Shown here in pieces: positions 1-9,577 of a stretch of DNA of 64,000 nucleotides (positions are counted from its first letter, which is position 1; every line of letters starts with the position of its first letter). The stretch covers positions 372,001 through 436,000 of the forward strand of contig NZ_BSDC01000002.1 of the NCBI RefSeq assembly GCF_030268045.1, read 5' to 3'. A program made the position numbers and the translations under genes. The notes beneath the pieces were generated by a model. That model saw only the letters and a program-made list of their open reading frames with translations, was not told the origin of the DNA and ran no database searches. Source of the DNA: Geothrix edaphica. GTDB taxonomy: Bacteria > Acidobacteriota > Holophagae > Holophagales > Holophagaceae.

Positions 1-47
1 ACCAAGTCCAGGACGGTATCGACGACAGGAGGTAGGAAGTTCGTCAC
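1..47 (-). CDS. Start of an unidentified gene downstream of leuS (partial)
   Basis: A GTG codon at 47-45, four bases past the leuS stop, opens a frame running off the window edge and reading roughly MTNFLPPVVDTVLDL. The very short gap to leuS suggests a second gene in the leuS transcript. Fifteen codons are too few to assign a family, and I see no clear Shine-Dalgarno beyond the end of leuS, so this is only a candidate. Confidence 0.35.
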   Translation of the reverse strand, partial: MTNFLPPVVDTVLDL

Positions 48-51
48 GGGA

Positions 52-2586
52 TCAGCCTTTCACCACGATGCTCACCAGCTTGCCGCCGGGAGGCAGGACC
101 ACTTTCACGATCTCCTTGCCCGCCAGGTGGGGCTGGGCCTCCACGCAAGCCAGGGCGGCCGCGCGGCGTTGCTCCTCGCCGGCCTGGACGGGCACGGTGA
201 TGCGGCCGCGCACCTTGCCGTTCACCTGCACCACCACCAGCACCTCGTCGGCCTCCAGGAAGGCGGGGTCCGCCTCGGGCCACGCGGCCTGCATGCAGAG
301 GCCCCGATTCTCAAGCTGGTTCCCGAGCTGGCTCCAGAGCTGCTCGGCCAGGTGGGGCGCCACGGGGGACATCATCCGCACGAAGGCGTCGAGTGCATGC
401 TGCATGACTGCGCTGCGATGCGGCGCATCCGCCGGGAGATCACCCAGCGCGTTGGACAGTTCCATGAGGCCGGACACCACCGTATTGAACTGGTAGCGGC
501 GCTCCAGGTCGTCCGTGAGCCGGGCGATGGTCTGGTTGAGCTTGATGAGCAGCGCCTTCTCCTCAGCGCTGAGCTGGTCCTTGGCGGGCAGGGGCTCGGC
601 GGTGACCGACGAGGTAGCAGGGCTTTGCCCGGACACCGAGTGGGGGGTCCCGGGGGGGACATCGCGAGCGTCAGCGAGCAGGCGGTCCCCCCCGGTCATA
701 GCCAGGTGGTCTTCCACCATGCGCGTGACGCGCTTGAGGAAGCGGCTGGCCCCCTCGATGCCCTCGAAGCCCGTCCAGTCGATCTCCTTCTCGATGGGCG
801 CGGCGAAGATCATGAAGAGCCGCAGGGCGTCGGCCCCGTACTTCGAGATGACCTCGTCGGGATCCACGATGTTGCCCTTGGACTTGCTCATCTTCGAGCC
901 ATCCTTCAGCACCATGCCCTGGCAGATGAGCTTCTGGAAGGGCTCGGGGCCCGAGGCCAGGCCCAGGTCGCGCAGCACCTTGTAGAAGAAGCGGGCGTAG
1001 ATGAGGTGCATGGTGGCGTGCTCGATGCCGCCCACGTAGAGGTCCACGGGCATCCAGGCATCGCTCTCGGCCTTGGCGAAGGGCAGCTCTGTGTTTTTCG
1101 GATCCAGGTAGCGCAGCCAGTACCAGCTGCTGTCCACGAAGGTGTCCATGGTGTCGGTTTCGCGGCGGGCGGGCTTGCCGCAGGCCGGGCAAACACAATC
1201 GAGGAAGGATCTCGACGTGGTGAGGGGAGACGGCCCGACGCCCGTGAAGGCCACATCCTCGGGCAGGCGCACGGGGAGGTTCTCGGCCTTCTCGGGCACG
1301 ACGCCGCAGTGATCGCAATGCACGGTGGGAATGGGTGTGCCCCAGTAGCGCTGGCGGCTGAGGCCCCAGTCCTTGAGCTTGTAGGTGGTGGTCTTCTCGG
1401 CGCGGCCATTCAGTTTCGCCACCATGGCCGTGACGGCGTCTTCGCTCGCCATGCCCGTGAACTCGCCACTGTTGATGAGTGTTCCGAGATCCCACTCGCT
1501 CTCGGCCTCGATGACCTGGGGGATGGGCAGGCCGTACTTCTTCGCGAACTCGTGGTCGCGCTCGTCGTGGGCGGGCACGCCCATGACCGCGCCCGTGCCG
1601 TAGTCCATGAGCACGTAGTTGGCGGCGAAGACCGGCACCTTGTCGCCCGTGAAGGGGTGGATGACGGAAAGCGCCGTGCGGTGGCCCAGCTTCACGTCGC
1701 TGGTGAGGCGCTCCTCGCGGCTCACCGAGGCCACCTGGTCGCAGAAGGCCTTCAGCGCGGCATCGGCTTCCGCGGCCTTCTCGATGACGGGATGCTCCGT
1801 GCTGAGGGCCATGAAGGTGACGCCGAAGAGCGTATCGAGGCGGGTGGTGAAGACCTCGACCTGGCCGCCGCCCTCGAGGTCGAAGGCCAGGCGCGCGCCC
1901 TCGGACCGCCCGATCCAGTTGCGCTGCATGGTCTTCACGTTCTCGGGCCAGTCGAGACCGTCCAGGCACTCGAGCAGCTCATCCGCGTACTTGGTGGTCT
2001 TGAAGAAGTACTGCTCCAGGGGCTTCTGGACGACGGGGAAGCCCGTGCGCTCATCCTTGCCGTCCACCACCTGCTCGTTGGCGAGCACCGTGCCCAGCTC
2101 CTCGCACCAGTTCACGGTGCGCATGGCGCGGAACACGTCGCCCGCCTCCCACATCTTCAGGAAGAGCCACTGGTTCCAGCGGTAGTAGTCGTCCTGGAAG
2201 CTGGCGATCTCCCGGTCCCAGTCGTAGCTGATGCCCATCTTCTGGATCTGGCCCTTCATCTCCTCGATGTTCTTGCGGGTCCAGATGGCGGGGTGGATGC
2301 CGTGCTTGATGGCGGCATTCTCTGCCGGCAGGCCGAAGCTGTCCCAGCCGAGGGGGTGCATGACTTCGTAGCCCTTCATGCGGCGGAAGCGGGCGGTCAC
2401 ATCGCCCAGGGTGTAGTTCCGCACGTGGCCCATGTGGATGCGGCCGCTGGGGTAGGGCAGCATCACCAGCATGTAGAAGGTCTTGGAGCCCGGCAGCAGC
2501 TCCCCGGACCGCTTGGCGCGGAAGGCGCCCGACTCGAGCCAGCGGCGCTGGATCTCGGGTTCCTGGGTCAGGGGCTGGAAGGGCAT
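52..2586 (-). CDS. leuS: Leucyl-tRNA synthetase
   Basis: Class I synthetase that charges tRNA-Leu in the cytoplasm. The 844-residue length is close to bacterial LeuRS (about 860). The HIGH-type signature is HMGH at about residues 51-54 and the KMSKS loop is at about 565-569; the editing (CP1) domain lies between them, and the protein ends in the usual C-terminal domain (VVVQVNGKVRGRI). The start at 2586 follows a GGAG about 9 bases upstream. Between the catalytic core and the anticodon-binding helices (about residues 628-662) there is a Pro/Ser/Gly-rich stretch of about 30 residues that I do not recall from E. coli LeuRS, where the flanks DHLA and LSAEEKAL are nearly adjacent. At DNA level the stretch holds a perfect inverted repeat, described separately. 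Divergent from the M20 hydrolase. Confidence 0.97.
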   Translation of the reverse strand: MPFQPLTQEPEIQRRWLESGAFRAKRSGELLPGSKTFYMLVMLPYPSGRIHMGHVRNYTLGDVTARFRRMKGYEVMHPLGWDSFGLPAENAAIKHGIHPAIWTRKNIEEMKGQIQKMGISYDWDREIASFQDDYYRWNQWLFLKMWEAGDVFRAMRTVNWCEELGTVLANEQVVDGKDERTGFPVVQKPLEQYFFKTTKYADELLECLDGLDWPENVKTMQRNWIGRSEGARLAFDLEGGGQVEVFTTRLDTLFGVTFMALSTEHPVIEKAAEADAALKAFCDQVASVSREERLTSDVKLGHRTALSVIHPFTGDKVPVFAANYVLMDYGTGAVMGVPAHDERDHEFAKKYGLPIPQVIEAESEWDLGTLINSGEFTGMASEDAVTAMVAKLNGRAEKTTTYKLKDWGLSRQRYWGTPIPTVHCDHCGVVPEKAENLPVRLPEDVAFTGVGPSPLTTSRSFLDCVCPACGKPARRETDTMDTFVDSSWYWLRYLDPKNTELPFAKAESDAWMPVDLYVGGIEHATMHLIYARFFYKVLRDLGLASGPEPFQKLICQGMVLKDGSKMSKSKGNIVDPDEVISKYGADALRLFMIFAAPIEKEIDWTGFEGIEGASRFLKRVTRMVEDHLAMTGGDRLLADARDVPPGTPHSVSGQSPATSSVTAEPLPAKDQLSAEEKALLIKLNQTIARLTDDLERRYQFNTVVSGLMELSNALGDLPADAPHRSAVMQHALDAFVRMMSPVAPHLAEQLWSQLGNQLENRGLCMQAAWPEADPAFLEADEVLVVVQVNGKVRGRITVPVQAGEEQRRAAALACVEAQPHLAGKEIVKVVLPPGGKLVSIVVKG
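650..695. repeat. Intragenic inverted repeat within the leuS insertion
   Basis: CCGGGGGGGAC at 650-660 is exactly complementary to GTCCCCCCCGG at 685-695, leaving a 24-base loop. It falls in the frame-preserving extra segment of LeuRS (about positions 590-705). The arrangement is reminiscent of palindromic elements that insert inside coding genes in some bacteria, for example the Rickettsia palindromic elements; relation to those is inference. Confidence 0.6.
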
Positions 2587-2610
2587 GGCGAAACTCCGGT
2601 AGAACCCTTG

Positions 2611-2639
2611 ATTCTACAAGGAAAAGGGCTCTCCTCCAG
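2611..2639 (-). promoter_or_regulatory. Possible leuS promoter
   Basis: On the minus strand TAGAAT (2616-2611) resembles a -10 box and lies about 25 bases before the leuS start. The hexamer 17 bases upstream is CTGGAG, a poor -35. The 234-base gap between leuS and the M20 gene must hold promoters for both directions; nothing else in it stands out. Confidence 0.3.
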
Positions 2640-2820
2640 CCTCCGACTCAGCTGGCGCCAAGTCCAAGGGCCAAACCGGCCATGTTGTCCCATTCGCTGC
2701 AAGAAAAGGAAGGCATCATAAACGCCCGTGGAAGGTCGCGGACAGAACGGAACGGCCATGGTCCAGGACCCACCCGACGGCCAAGCCTTGAATCCGCATC
2801 CAGCCCAGAGGAGGACATCC

Positions 2821-4095
2821 ATGGATCCGCTGGCCAAGGCGCTCGACCCCCACCTGGACGCCCTCCTGTCTGAGCTGGAGATGATCTACAAGGATCTCCA
2901 CCGCCATCCGGAGTTGTCCATGCAGGAGGTGCGGACCGCGAAGCTGGCGGCGGAGCACCTGGCACAGCACGGATTCGAGGTGACCTCGGGCGTGGGCGGC
3001 ACGGGCGTGGTGGGGCTCCTGCGCAACGGGCCCGGCCCCACGGTGATGCTGCGGGCGGACATGGATGCTCTGCCGGTGATAGAGGCCACGGGGCTGTCCT
3101 ACGCGAGCACGGTCAGGGCCACGAACGACGAGGGCGTGGAGGTGGGCGTGTCCCACGCCTGCGGCCACGACCTGCACGTGACCTGGCTCATGGGCGCGGC
3201 CCAGGCGCTCAGCGAGCACCGGGACCTCTGGCAGGGCACCCTTCTGGCCGTGTTCCAGCCGGGCGAAGAGGTCGCCCGCGGCGCCCAGGCCATGGTGGAC
3301 GACGGCATGACCACGCGTTTCCCCCGCCCCGACGTCATCCTGGGCCAGCACGTGATGGTGGGGGCGGCGGGCACCGTGGGCACCCGCAGCGGCACCATCC
3401 TCTCGGCCGGAGACAGCCTGAAGGTCCGGCTCTTCGGGCGCGGTTCCCACGGCTCCCAGCCCCAGACCTCCATCGACCCTGTGGTCATGGCGGCCTCGAC
3501 CGTCCTGCGGCTCCAGACCATCGTCTCCCGCGAGGTCGGCCCCCTGGACAGCGCGGTGCTGACCATCGGCTCGCTCCAGGCCGGCACCAAGGAGAACATC
3601 ATCCCCGAGGACGCCACCCTCAAGCTGAACATCCGCACCTACGACGAGGGCGTCCGCGACCACGTCCTGGCCGCGGTGAAGCGCATCTGCCGCGCGGAGT
3701 GCGCCGCCTCGAACGCCCCGCGGGAGCCTGAGTTCACCCCCCTGAACAGCTATCCCATGACCGTGAACGACGCGGAAGCCACGGCGCGGGTGGCGAAGGC
3801 CTTCCGGGCCCAGTTCGGCGAGGGGGCCTACGAGACGCCCCCCGCCGCGGCCAGTGAGGACTTCAGCCTCTTCGGCCGCGCCTGGAAGACGCCCTACGTG
3901 TTCTGGATCGTGGGCGGCACCGATCCCGAGGTCTACGCCAAGGCCAAGGCCGAGGGGCAGATCAACCGCCTTCCCAGCAACCACTCGTCGCGGTACGCCC
4001 CCGTGCTGCATCCCACCCTGAAGACCGGCCTCCAGGCCATGCTGGCCGCGGCCGGCGCCTGGCTCGGCCCCGAGGAGCCCACCAGCCATGCCTGA
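2821..4095 (+). CDS. M20-family amidohydrolase
   Basis: Zinc-dependent amidohydrolase/peptidase of the AmhX/hippurate hydrolase type (424 residues), likely hydrolysing N-acyl amino acids or small amides. Visible family motifs are RADMDALP (about 79-86), HACGHD (about 112-117) and the GEE pair before RGAQAMVDDG, which supply metal ligands and the catalytic Glu; a bacterial exopeptidase dimerisation domain follows. ATG 2821 is chosen because AGGAGG (2809-2814) sits six bases upstream; the open frame extends further 5' but lacks another good ribosome site. No signal peptide, so probably cytoplasmic. It overlaps the TRIC-family gene by eight bases, suggesting translational coupling. The true substrate cannot be told from sequence. 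Confidence 0.9.
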   Translation: MDPLAKALDPHLDALLSELEMIYKDLHRHPELSMQEVRTAKLAAEHLAQHGFEVTSGVGGTGVVGLLRNGPGPTVMLRADMDALPVIEATGLSYASTVRATNDEGVEVGVSHACGHDLHVTWLMGAAQALSEHRDLWQGTLLAVFQPGEEVARGAQAMVDDGMTTRFPRPDVILGQHVMVGAAGTVGTRSGTILSAGDSLKVRLFGRGSHGSQPQTSIDPVVMAASTVLRLQTIVSREVGPLDSAVLTIGSLQAGTKENIIPEDATLKLNIRTYDEGVRDHVLAAVKRICRAECAASNAPREPEFTPLNSYPMTVNDAEATARVAKAFRAQFGEGAYETPPAAASEDFSLFGRAWKTPYVFWIVGGTDPEVYAKAKAEGQINRLPSNHSSRYAPVLHPTLKTGLQAMLAAAGAWLGPEEPTSHA

Positions 4096-4723
4096 GCACG
4101 CGCTCTTCGAGTTCCTCGACCTGGCGGGCATCTTCGTCTTCGCCATCAGCGGCGCCGCGGCGGCCCGGGAGCGGGACCTGGACCTGTTCGGCATCGTGGC
4201 CCTGGCCTTCGTCACCGCCTGCGGCGGCGGCATCGTGCGCGACCTCTGCCTGGGCGCCCTGCCCCCCGTGGGCCTGGCAGACTGGCGCTACCTAGCCTGC
4301 GCCACCCTGGGCGCCCTGGCCACCCTCGGCGCCTATGGCTGGGTGCGACGCCTGCGGTATCCAGTGCTCCTCTTCGACGCGGTGGGGATGGCCATGTTCG
4401 CCGTGGCCGGCACGCAGAAAGCGCTGGGACTGGGCCGCAACGCCGAGACGGCCGTCCTTCTCGGCATGATGACTGCCGTGGGGGGCGGCATCCTCCGCGA
4501 CATGCTGCTCAGCCGGGTGGCCGTGGTGCTGGAGCGGGAGATCTACGCCTCTGCGGCCCTGCTGGGGTCGCTGCTGGTGGTGCTGGGCGACCACTTCCAC
4601 TGGGGCCCGGCCGGGACCACCTGGCCCGGCCTCGTGGCCTGCTTCGGGCTGCGCTACCTCTCGCTGCGGTACGGCTGGAACATGCCCCGGTTCGGCCGGC
4701 GCGAGATGGGCCCCGGGAACTGA
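4088..4723 (+). CDS. TRIC/UPF0126 family membrane protein (YicG-like)
   Basis: A 211-residue inner-membrane protein made of two similar halves, each a UPF0126 repeat: the first carries FVTACGGGIVRDLCLG (about residues 37-52), the second MMTAVGGGILRDMLLS (about 125-140). Six to seven hydrophobic segments are visible. Prokaryotic TRIC-type proteins form cation channels, while YicG/YadS relatives have been linked to glycine transport, so the cargo is uncertain. It starts inside the end of the M20 gene and ends six bases from the convergent aconitase gene, with no room for a separate terminator. Confidence 0.88.
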   Translation: MPEHALFEFLDLAGIFVFAISGAAAARERDLDLFGIVALAFVTACGGGIVRDLCLGALPPVGLADWRYLACATLGALATLGAYGWVRRLRYPVLLFDAVGMAMFAVAGTQKALGLGRNAETAVLLGMMTAVGGGILRDMLLSRVAVVLEREIYASAALLGSLLVVLGDHFHWGPAGTTWPGLVACFGLRYLSLRYGWNMPRFGRREMGPGN

Positions 4724-4729
4724 GAACAC

Positions 4730-6988
4730 CTACGGCTGCTTCGCCTTGCCGCCCATGAGGTTGAGGGCCGAGCCGGCCTTGAACCAAGAGATCTGGCCCG
4801 CGTTGAACGTGTGGTTCAGCATGATCCAGTCCTCGCGGCCATCCGCATGCCTCGCCACCAGCGTGAGGGGCACGCCGGGCGCGAAGGTGGCCAGACCGAG
4901 GATCGAGAGGCGGTCGTCCTCCTGGAGCCTGTCGTAGTCCTTGGGGTCCGCGAAGGTGAGGGGCAGCATGCCCTGCTTCTTGAGGTTCGTCTCGTGGATG
5001 CGGGCGAAGCTCTTCACGATGATGGCGCGGCCCCCCAGGTGCCGGGGCTCCATGGCGGCATGCTCGCGGCTGGAACCCTCGCCGTAGTTCTCGTCGCCGA
5101 CGACCACCCAGTCGATGCCCGCGGCCTTGTAGGCGCGGGCCACCTTGGGCACCTCCTCGTAGTCGCCCGTGAGCTGGTTCTTCACGCGGTTGACGGCCCC
5201 GTTGAAGGCATTGGTGGCGCCGATGAGCAGGTTGTTGCTGATGTTGTCCAGGTGTCCCCGGAACCGCAGCCAGGGCCCGGCCGCGGAGATGTGGTCCGTG
5301 GTGCACTTGCCCTGCGCCTTGATGAGGATGTACAGGTCCGTGAGGTCCACGCCCCCCCAGGCCTTGAAGGGCTCCAGCTTCTGGAGGCGCTGGCTGGCGG
5401 GATCGATCTTCACGTCGATGCGATGGCGATCCTCGGGCGGCGCCTGGTAGGTGGCCTGCCCCTTGTCGTAGCCCTTCCTGGGCAGGCTGTCGCCACTGGG
5501 CGGCACCAGCATGAACGGCCTGCCGTCGGCTCCCGGGAGCGGATCCGTCTCGGGATTGAAGGTGAGGCGGCCCGCCAGGACGAAAGCCGTGACGATCTCC
5601 GGTGAGGCCACGAAGGCGCAGGTCTCGGGGTTGGCGTCGTTCCGCGCGGCGAAGTTGCGGTTGAAGCTCGTGATGATGGAGTTCCGGTCACCCTTCTGGA
5701 TGTCGTGGCGCTTCCATTGCCCGATGCAGGGGCCGCAGGCGTTGGCGAGCACCATGCCGCCCACCGCGGTGAAGGTCGCCATCTGGCCGTCGCGCTCGAT
5801 GGTGGCGCGGATCTGCTCGCTGCCCGGCGTGATGGTGAAGGTGGACCTGGCTTTCACGCCATGCTCCAGGGCCTGCCTCGCCACGCTGGCGGCCCGCTCC
5901 ATGTCCTCGTAGCTGGAGTTGGTGCAGCTGCCGATGAGGCCCACTTTCAGCTCCTCCGGGTAGCCCTTCTCCTTCACGGCGGCGGCGAACTTCGACAGGG
6001 GCCAGGCCAGATCCGGCGTGAAGGGGCCGTTGATGTGGGGCTCCAGGGTACTGAGGTCGATCTCCACCACCTGGTCGTACTGGCAGCCCTCGTCGGCCCT
6101 CAGATGCTCGGCGAAGCCCTCGGCCAGCGCCGCGATCTCGCCACGGCCCGTGGCCCGCAGGTAGTCCGCCATGCGGTGGTTGAAGGGGAAGAGGCTCGTG
6201 GTGGCGCCGATCTCCGCGCCCATGTTGCAGATGGTGCCCATGCCCGTGCAGGAGATGGCATCCACGCCGGGGCCGAAGTACTCCACGATGGCGCCGGTGC
6301 CGCCCTTCACCGTGAGGATGCCCGCGAGCTTGAGGATGACGTCCTTGGGCGAGGTCCAGCCCTGGAGCGCGCCCGTGAGCTTCACGCCGATGAGCTTCGG
6401 CGCCTTCAGCTCCCAGGGCAGGCCCGCCATGACGTCCACGGCATCCGCGCCGCCCACGCCGATGGCCACCATGCCCAGGCCGCCTGCGTTGGGCGTGTGC
6501 GAGTCGGTGCCGATCATGAGGCCGCCGGGGAAGGCGTAGGTCTCCAGCACCACCTGGTGGATGATGCCGCTGCCCGGCCGCCAGAAGCCCAGGCCGTACT
6601 TGTCGCACACGGACGACAGGAAGTCGTAGACCTCCTTGTTCTCTGTGTTGGCCCGGGCCAGGTCCGGGCTGGAGCCCACCTCGGCCTGGATGAGGTGGTC
6701 GCAGTGGACCGTGGAGGGGACGGCCACGTCCGGCAGCCCCGAGGTCATGAACTGGAGGAGGGCCATCTGGGCCGTGGCGTCCTGCATGGCGACGCGGTCC
6801 GGCCGCAGCTCCAGGTAGCTCTTCCCCCGCAGGATCTCCGCCTGGCCCGGGTGGTCCAGGTGGCCGTAGACGATCTTCTCGGCCAGGGAGAGGGGCCGGT
6901 TCAGGCGCTGGCGCACCACCTTCAGGCTGGTGGCCATGCGGTCGTAGGCGGCCTGCACGAACGAGGGGGTGGATTCGATCTGCGCCAT
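4730..6988 (-). CDS. acn: Aconitate hydratase, mitochondrial type
   Basis: Interconverts citrate and isocitrate in the TCA cycle using a [4Fe-4S] cluster. The 752-residue protein has the layout of the mitochondrial-type aconitases: N-terminal domain with VPSTVHCDH, cluster cysteine in IGSCTNSS, the second and third cysteines in [10 protein letters not shown], and the swivelling C-terminal domain with [12 protein letters not shown]. The ATG at 6988 (MAQIES...) follows GGAGGG with good spacing; an in-frame upstream start at 7078 adds a low-complexity Arg/Pro-rich stretch and is unlikely. Divergent from the GT4 gene, with about 275 bases between them. Confidence 0.96.
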   Translation of the reverse strand: MAQIESTPSFVQAAYDRMATSLKVVRQRLNRPLSLAEKIVYGHLDHPGQAEILRGKSYLELRPDRVAMQDATAQMALLQFMTSGLPDVAVPSTVHCDHLIQAEVGSSPDLARANTENKEVYDFLSSVCDKYGLGFWRPGSGIIHQVVLETYAFPGGLMIGTDSHTPNAGGLGMVAIGVGGADAVDVMAGLPWELKAPKLIGVKLTGALQGWTSPKDVILKLAGILTVKGGTGAIVEYFGPGVDAISCTGMGTICNMGAEIGATTSLFPFNHRMADYLRATGRGEIAALAEGFAEHLRADEGCQYDQVVEIDLSTLEPHINGPFTPDLAWPLSKFAAAVKEKGYPEELKVGLIGSCTNSSYEDMERAASVARQALEHGVKARSTFTITPGSEQIRATIERDGQMATFTAVGGMVLANACGPCIGQWKRHDIQKGDRNSIITSFNRNFAARNDANPETCAFVASPEIVTAFVLAGRLTFNPETDPLPGADGRPFMLVPPSGDSLPRKGYDKGQATYQAPPEDRHRIDVKIDPASQRLQKLEPFKAWGGVDLTDLYILIKAQGKCTTDHISAAGPWLRFRGHLDNISNNLLIGATNAFNGAVNRVKNQLTGDYEEVPKVARAYKAAGIDWVVVGDENYGEGSSREHAAMEPRHLGGRAIIVKSFARIHETNLKKQGMLPLTFADPKDYDRLQEDDRLSILGLATFAPGVPLTLVARHADGREDWIMLNHTFNAGQISWFKAGSALNLMGGKAKQP

Positions 6989-7264
6989 GGCGGAACCCTC
7001 CGGGGAGGGAAGTGTAGTCCGGTTCGGGCGAATCCGGGCCGCCGGCGATCCCCGGCGCCGCGCCCCGTCCTCCATCAAACTCCTGGTCTGGAAGGCGTTT
7101 CGAGCGCAGGATCAGACCTGTGGATGTCCCCGGCAGGTGTGCGGGATCGTTCGACACACCACCGGCCTTCCCAGCCTGGGTACCACCTGGGAGCGTTTCA
7201 TGGAAATCAATGTCAGGCCAATCCGGGCGCTGGTCCCTCCGTCCTTGTGAAGAGGGACCGCGAG

Positions 7265-9577
7265 ATGCCGTTGCCCGTGCCCGAGCACATCGCCTTCCTG
7301 GGCGGCTTCCTGCCGCGACTGTGCGGCATCGCCACCTTCACCCATGACCTGTGCGAGGCCGTGGCTGAGGCCGCACCCGGGTCGCAGTGTTTCGCCGGGG
7401 CGGTGAATGACCGCATCGATGCCTATGACTACCCCCCTCGCGTCCGCTTTGAGCTCGACGAGAAGGACTTGGATTCCTACCGGCGGGCGGCGGATTTCCT
7501 GAACTTCAACAATGCCGGCGTGCTCTGCGTCCAACACGAGTTCGGCATCTACGGTGGGGGGGCCGGAAGCCATCTGCTGGCCCTGCTCCGGGAAGTCCGG
7601 ATGCCGGTGGTGACGACCCTGCACACGATCCTGAGCAACCCGAATGCGACGCAGCTCAGGGTGATGGAGGAGCTGATCCGCCGCAGCGACCGCCTGGTGG
7701 TCATGGCCCACAAGGGGGCGGAGATCCTACGCGACACCTACGCAGCCCCGGATGACAAGGTGGACCTCATCCCCCACGGCATTCCGGACATGCCCTTCAT
7801 CGACTCCAGCTTCTACAAGGCCCAGCTCGGCGTGGAGGGGCGCAAGGTGCTCCTCACCTTCGGGCTGCTCGGCCCCGGGAAGGGCATCGAGTACGCCATC
7901 GAGGCCCTGCCGGGGATCGTGGCCCGACACCCGAACGTGGTCTACCTCGTGCTGGGCGCCACCCACCCCCACCTCGTCGCCCACGAAGGCGAGAGCTACC
8001 GGCTGAGCCTGGAGCGCCTGGCCGAGGACCTCGGCGTGAAGGAGCACGTGATCTTCTACAACCGCTTCGTGTCCCTGGACGACCTCAAGGAGTTCATCGG
8101 CGCCACGGACATCTACCTCACGCCGTACCTCAACGAGGCGCAGATCACCTCGGGCACCCTGGCCTATGTCTTCGGCGCCGGCAAGGCGGTGGTCTCCACG
8201 CCGTACTGGCATGCCCAGGAGCTGCTTTCGGACGGCCGCGGCACCCTCGTGCCCTTCCGGGACCCCCATGCCATCGCCGATGGGGTCTGCGCGTACCTGG
8301 ACGACCCGGCCCGCCTGAAGGCGACCCGCGACGAGGCCTACCTGCTTGGGCGCGACATGATCTGGCCCGCGGTGGCGCAGCGCTACCTCGAATCCTTCCG
8401 GCGCGCGCGGACCGAGCGGAGGGCCACGCCCCGCTCCGCCTTTGCCGGATGGACGCTCGCCAGCCGCCCCTACGAACTGCCACCGCTCCGGCTCGACCAC
8501 ATCATCCGCATGAGCGACGGCACCGGCATCCTCCAGCACGCCACCTTCAACGTGCCGAACTTCCACGAGGGCTACTGTACCGACGACAACGCGAGGGCCT
8601 TCATCCTCTGCAACCTCCTGGATGAGCTCGGAGGAGGCTCGCCTTCGGAGAATACCGATCGCCTGGCCACGAGCTATCTCGCCTTCCTGGCGGCGGCCCT
8701 CAACCCGGAGACGGGCCGGTTCCGGAATTTCATGAGCCATGGGCGGCAATGGCTGGAGGCCTCCGGCAGCGAGGACAGCCATGCCCGCGCCCTCTGGGCC
8801 ACAGGCACCGGCTCCGGACGGTCTCGCAATCCCGGCCACCGGCGGCTTTCGGCGCAGCTCTTCGAGCGGAGCCTGCCCGTGGTGGAGGCCTTCTCCTCCC
8901 CCCGCGCCTGGGCCTTCACGCTGCTGGGCATCCACGAGTACCTCCGCACCGCCCCGGACCATGCCCCGGCGAAGGCCCTGCGGGAGGACCTGACGGCCAG
9001 GCTCGTCCGGTTGTGGAACGCCTGCGCCACCGACGACTGGCCCTGGTTCGAGTCGAGCGCCACGTACGACAACGCCCGCCTCTGTCAGGCCCTGTTCATC
9101 AGCGCCCGGGGGGCGGCCAACCCCGAGGCCCTGGAGATCGCGCTCAAGTCCCTGGGCTGGCTGATCTCCGTGCAGAAGACCCAGAAGGGCCACTTCCGCC
9201 CCATCGGCAGCAACGGTTTCTACGTCAAGGGAGGCGCCCGCGCCTACTTCGACCAGCAGCCGGTGGAGGCGCAATCCATGGTCTCCGCCTGCCTCGCCGC
9301 CTACCGGGCCACCCGGGATGACCTGTGGCTGCGCGAGGCGAAGCGCGCTTTCGAGTGGTTCCTGGGCCGCAATGACCTGGGCCTGCCGCTGTACGATTCC
9401 AGCGGCGGAGGCTGCAGCGATGGACTGCATCCGGACCGGGTCAGCGAGAACCAGGGCGCGGAGTCGACCCTGGCCTTCCACCTGGCCCTCGCCGAGATGA
9501 ACCTCGCCGCCCACGCCCTCGCCCCTGCCCCGACCCCGGCACCGGCCCCGGCCCCGGCCCCGGCCCCAGCCTCATGA
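7265..9577 (+). CDS. GT4-family glycosyltransferase with C-terminal helical domain
   Basis: 770 residues. Residues 1 to about 375 form a GT4-type two-Rossmann transferase: FLGGFLPRLCGIATFTHDL at the N-terminus, HGIPD in the middle, and a donor site around YLNEAQITSGTLAYVFGAGKAVV. About residues 400-745 form a separate helix-rich domain (DHIIRMSDGTGILQHATF, CTDDNARAF, GSEDSHARALWATG, SENQGAESTLAFHLAL) resembling the alpha-toroid domain found with such transferases. The tail is an Ala/Pro repeat. ATG 7265 has AGAGGG upstream; GTG 7247 is an in-frame alternative. It overlaps the GH130 gene by ATGA, so the two enzymes are probably co-translated and act on one mannose- or glucose-containing glycan. 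Donor and acceptor are unknown. Confidence 0.85.
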   Translation: MPLPVPEHIAFLGGFLPRLCGIATFTHDLCEAVAEAAPGSQCFAGAVNDRIDAYDYPPRVRFELDEKDLDSYRRAADFLNFNNAGVLCVQHEFGIYGGGAGSHLLALLREVRMPVVTTLHTILSNPNATQLRVMEELIRRSDRLVVMAHKGAEILRDTYAAPDDKVDLIPHGIPDMPFIDSSFYKAQLGVEGRKVLLTFGLLGPGKGIEYAIEALPGIVARHPNVVYLVLGATHPHLVAHEGESYRLSLERLAEDLGVKEHVIFYNRFVSLDDLKEFIGATDIYLTPYLNEAQITSGTLAYVFGAGKAVVSTPYWHAQELLSDGRGTLVPFRDPHAIADGVCAYLDDPARLKATRDEAYLLGRDMIWPAVAQRYLESFRRARTERRATPRSAFAGWTLASRPYELPPLRLDHIIRMSDGTGILQHATFNVPNFHEGYCTDDNARAFILCNLLDELGGGSPSENTDRLATSYLAFLAAALNPETGRFRNFMSHGRQWLEASGSEDSHARALWATGTGSGRSRNPGHRRLSAQLFERSLPVVEAFSSPRAWAFTLLGIHEYLRTAPDHAPAKALREDLTARLVRLWNACATDDWPWFESSATYDNARLCQALFISARGAANPEALEIALKSLGWLISVQKTQKGHFRPIGSNGFYVKGGARAYFDQQPVEAQSMVSACLAAYRATRDDLWLREAKRAFEWFLGRNDLGLPLYDSSGGGCSDGLHPDRVSENQGAESTLAFHLALAEMNLAAHALAPAPTPAPAPAPAPAPAS

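Noticed and set aside
127-2721. Very long plus-strand open frame opposite leuS
   Set aside because: It is antisense to a clear LeuRS with intact motifs, its translation is low-complexity His/Ala/Gly/Leu-rich, and its openness follows from GC-rich codon use.
5705-7264. Upstream extension of the GT4 frame
   Set aside because: It is antisense to aconitase. The transferase fold begins at 7265, where there is a Shine-Dalgarno.
9520-9577. CCGGCCCCGGCCCC repeat at the end of the GT4 gene as a minisatellite
   Set aside because: It encodes the Ala/Pro tail of the protein in frame and is too short to call a separate repeat feature.
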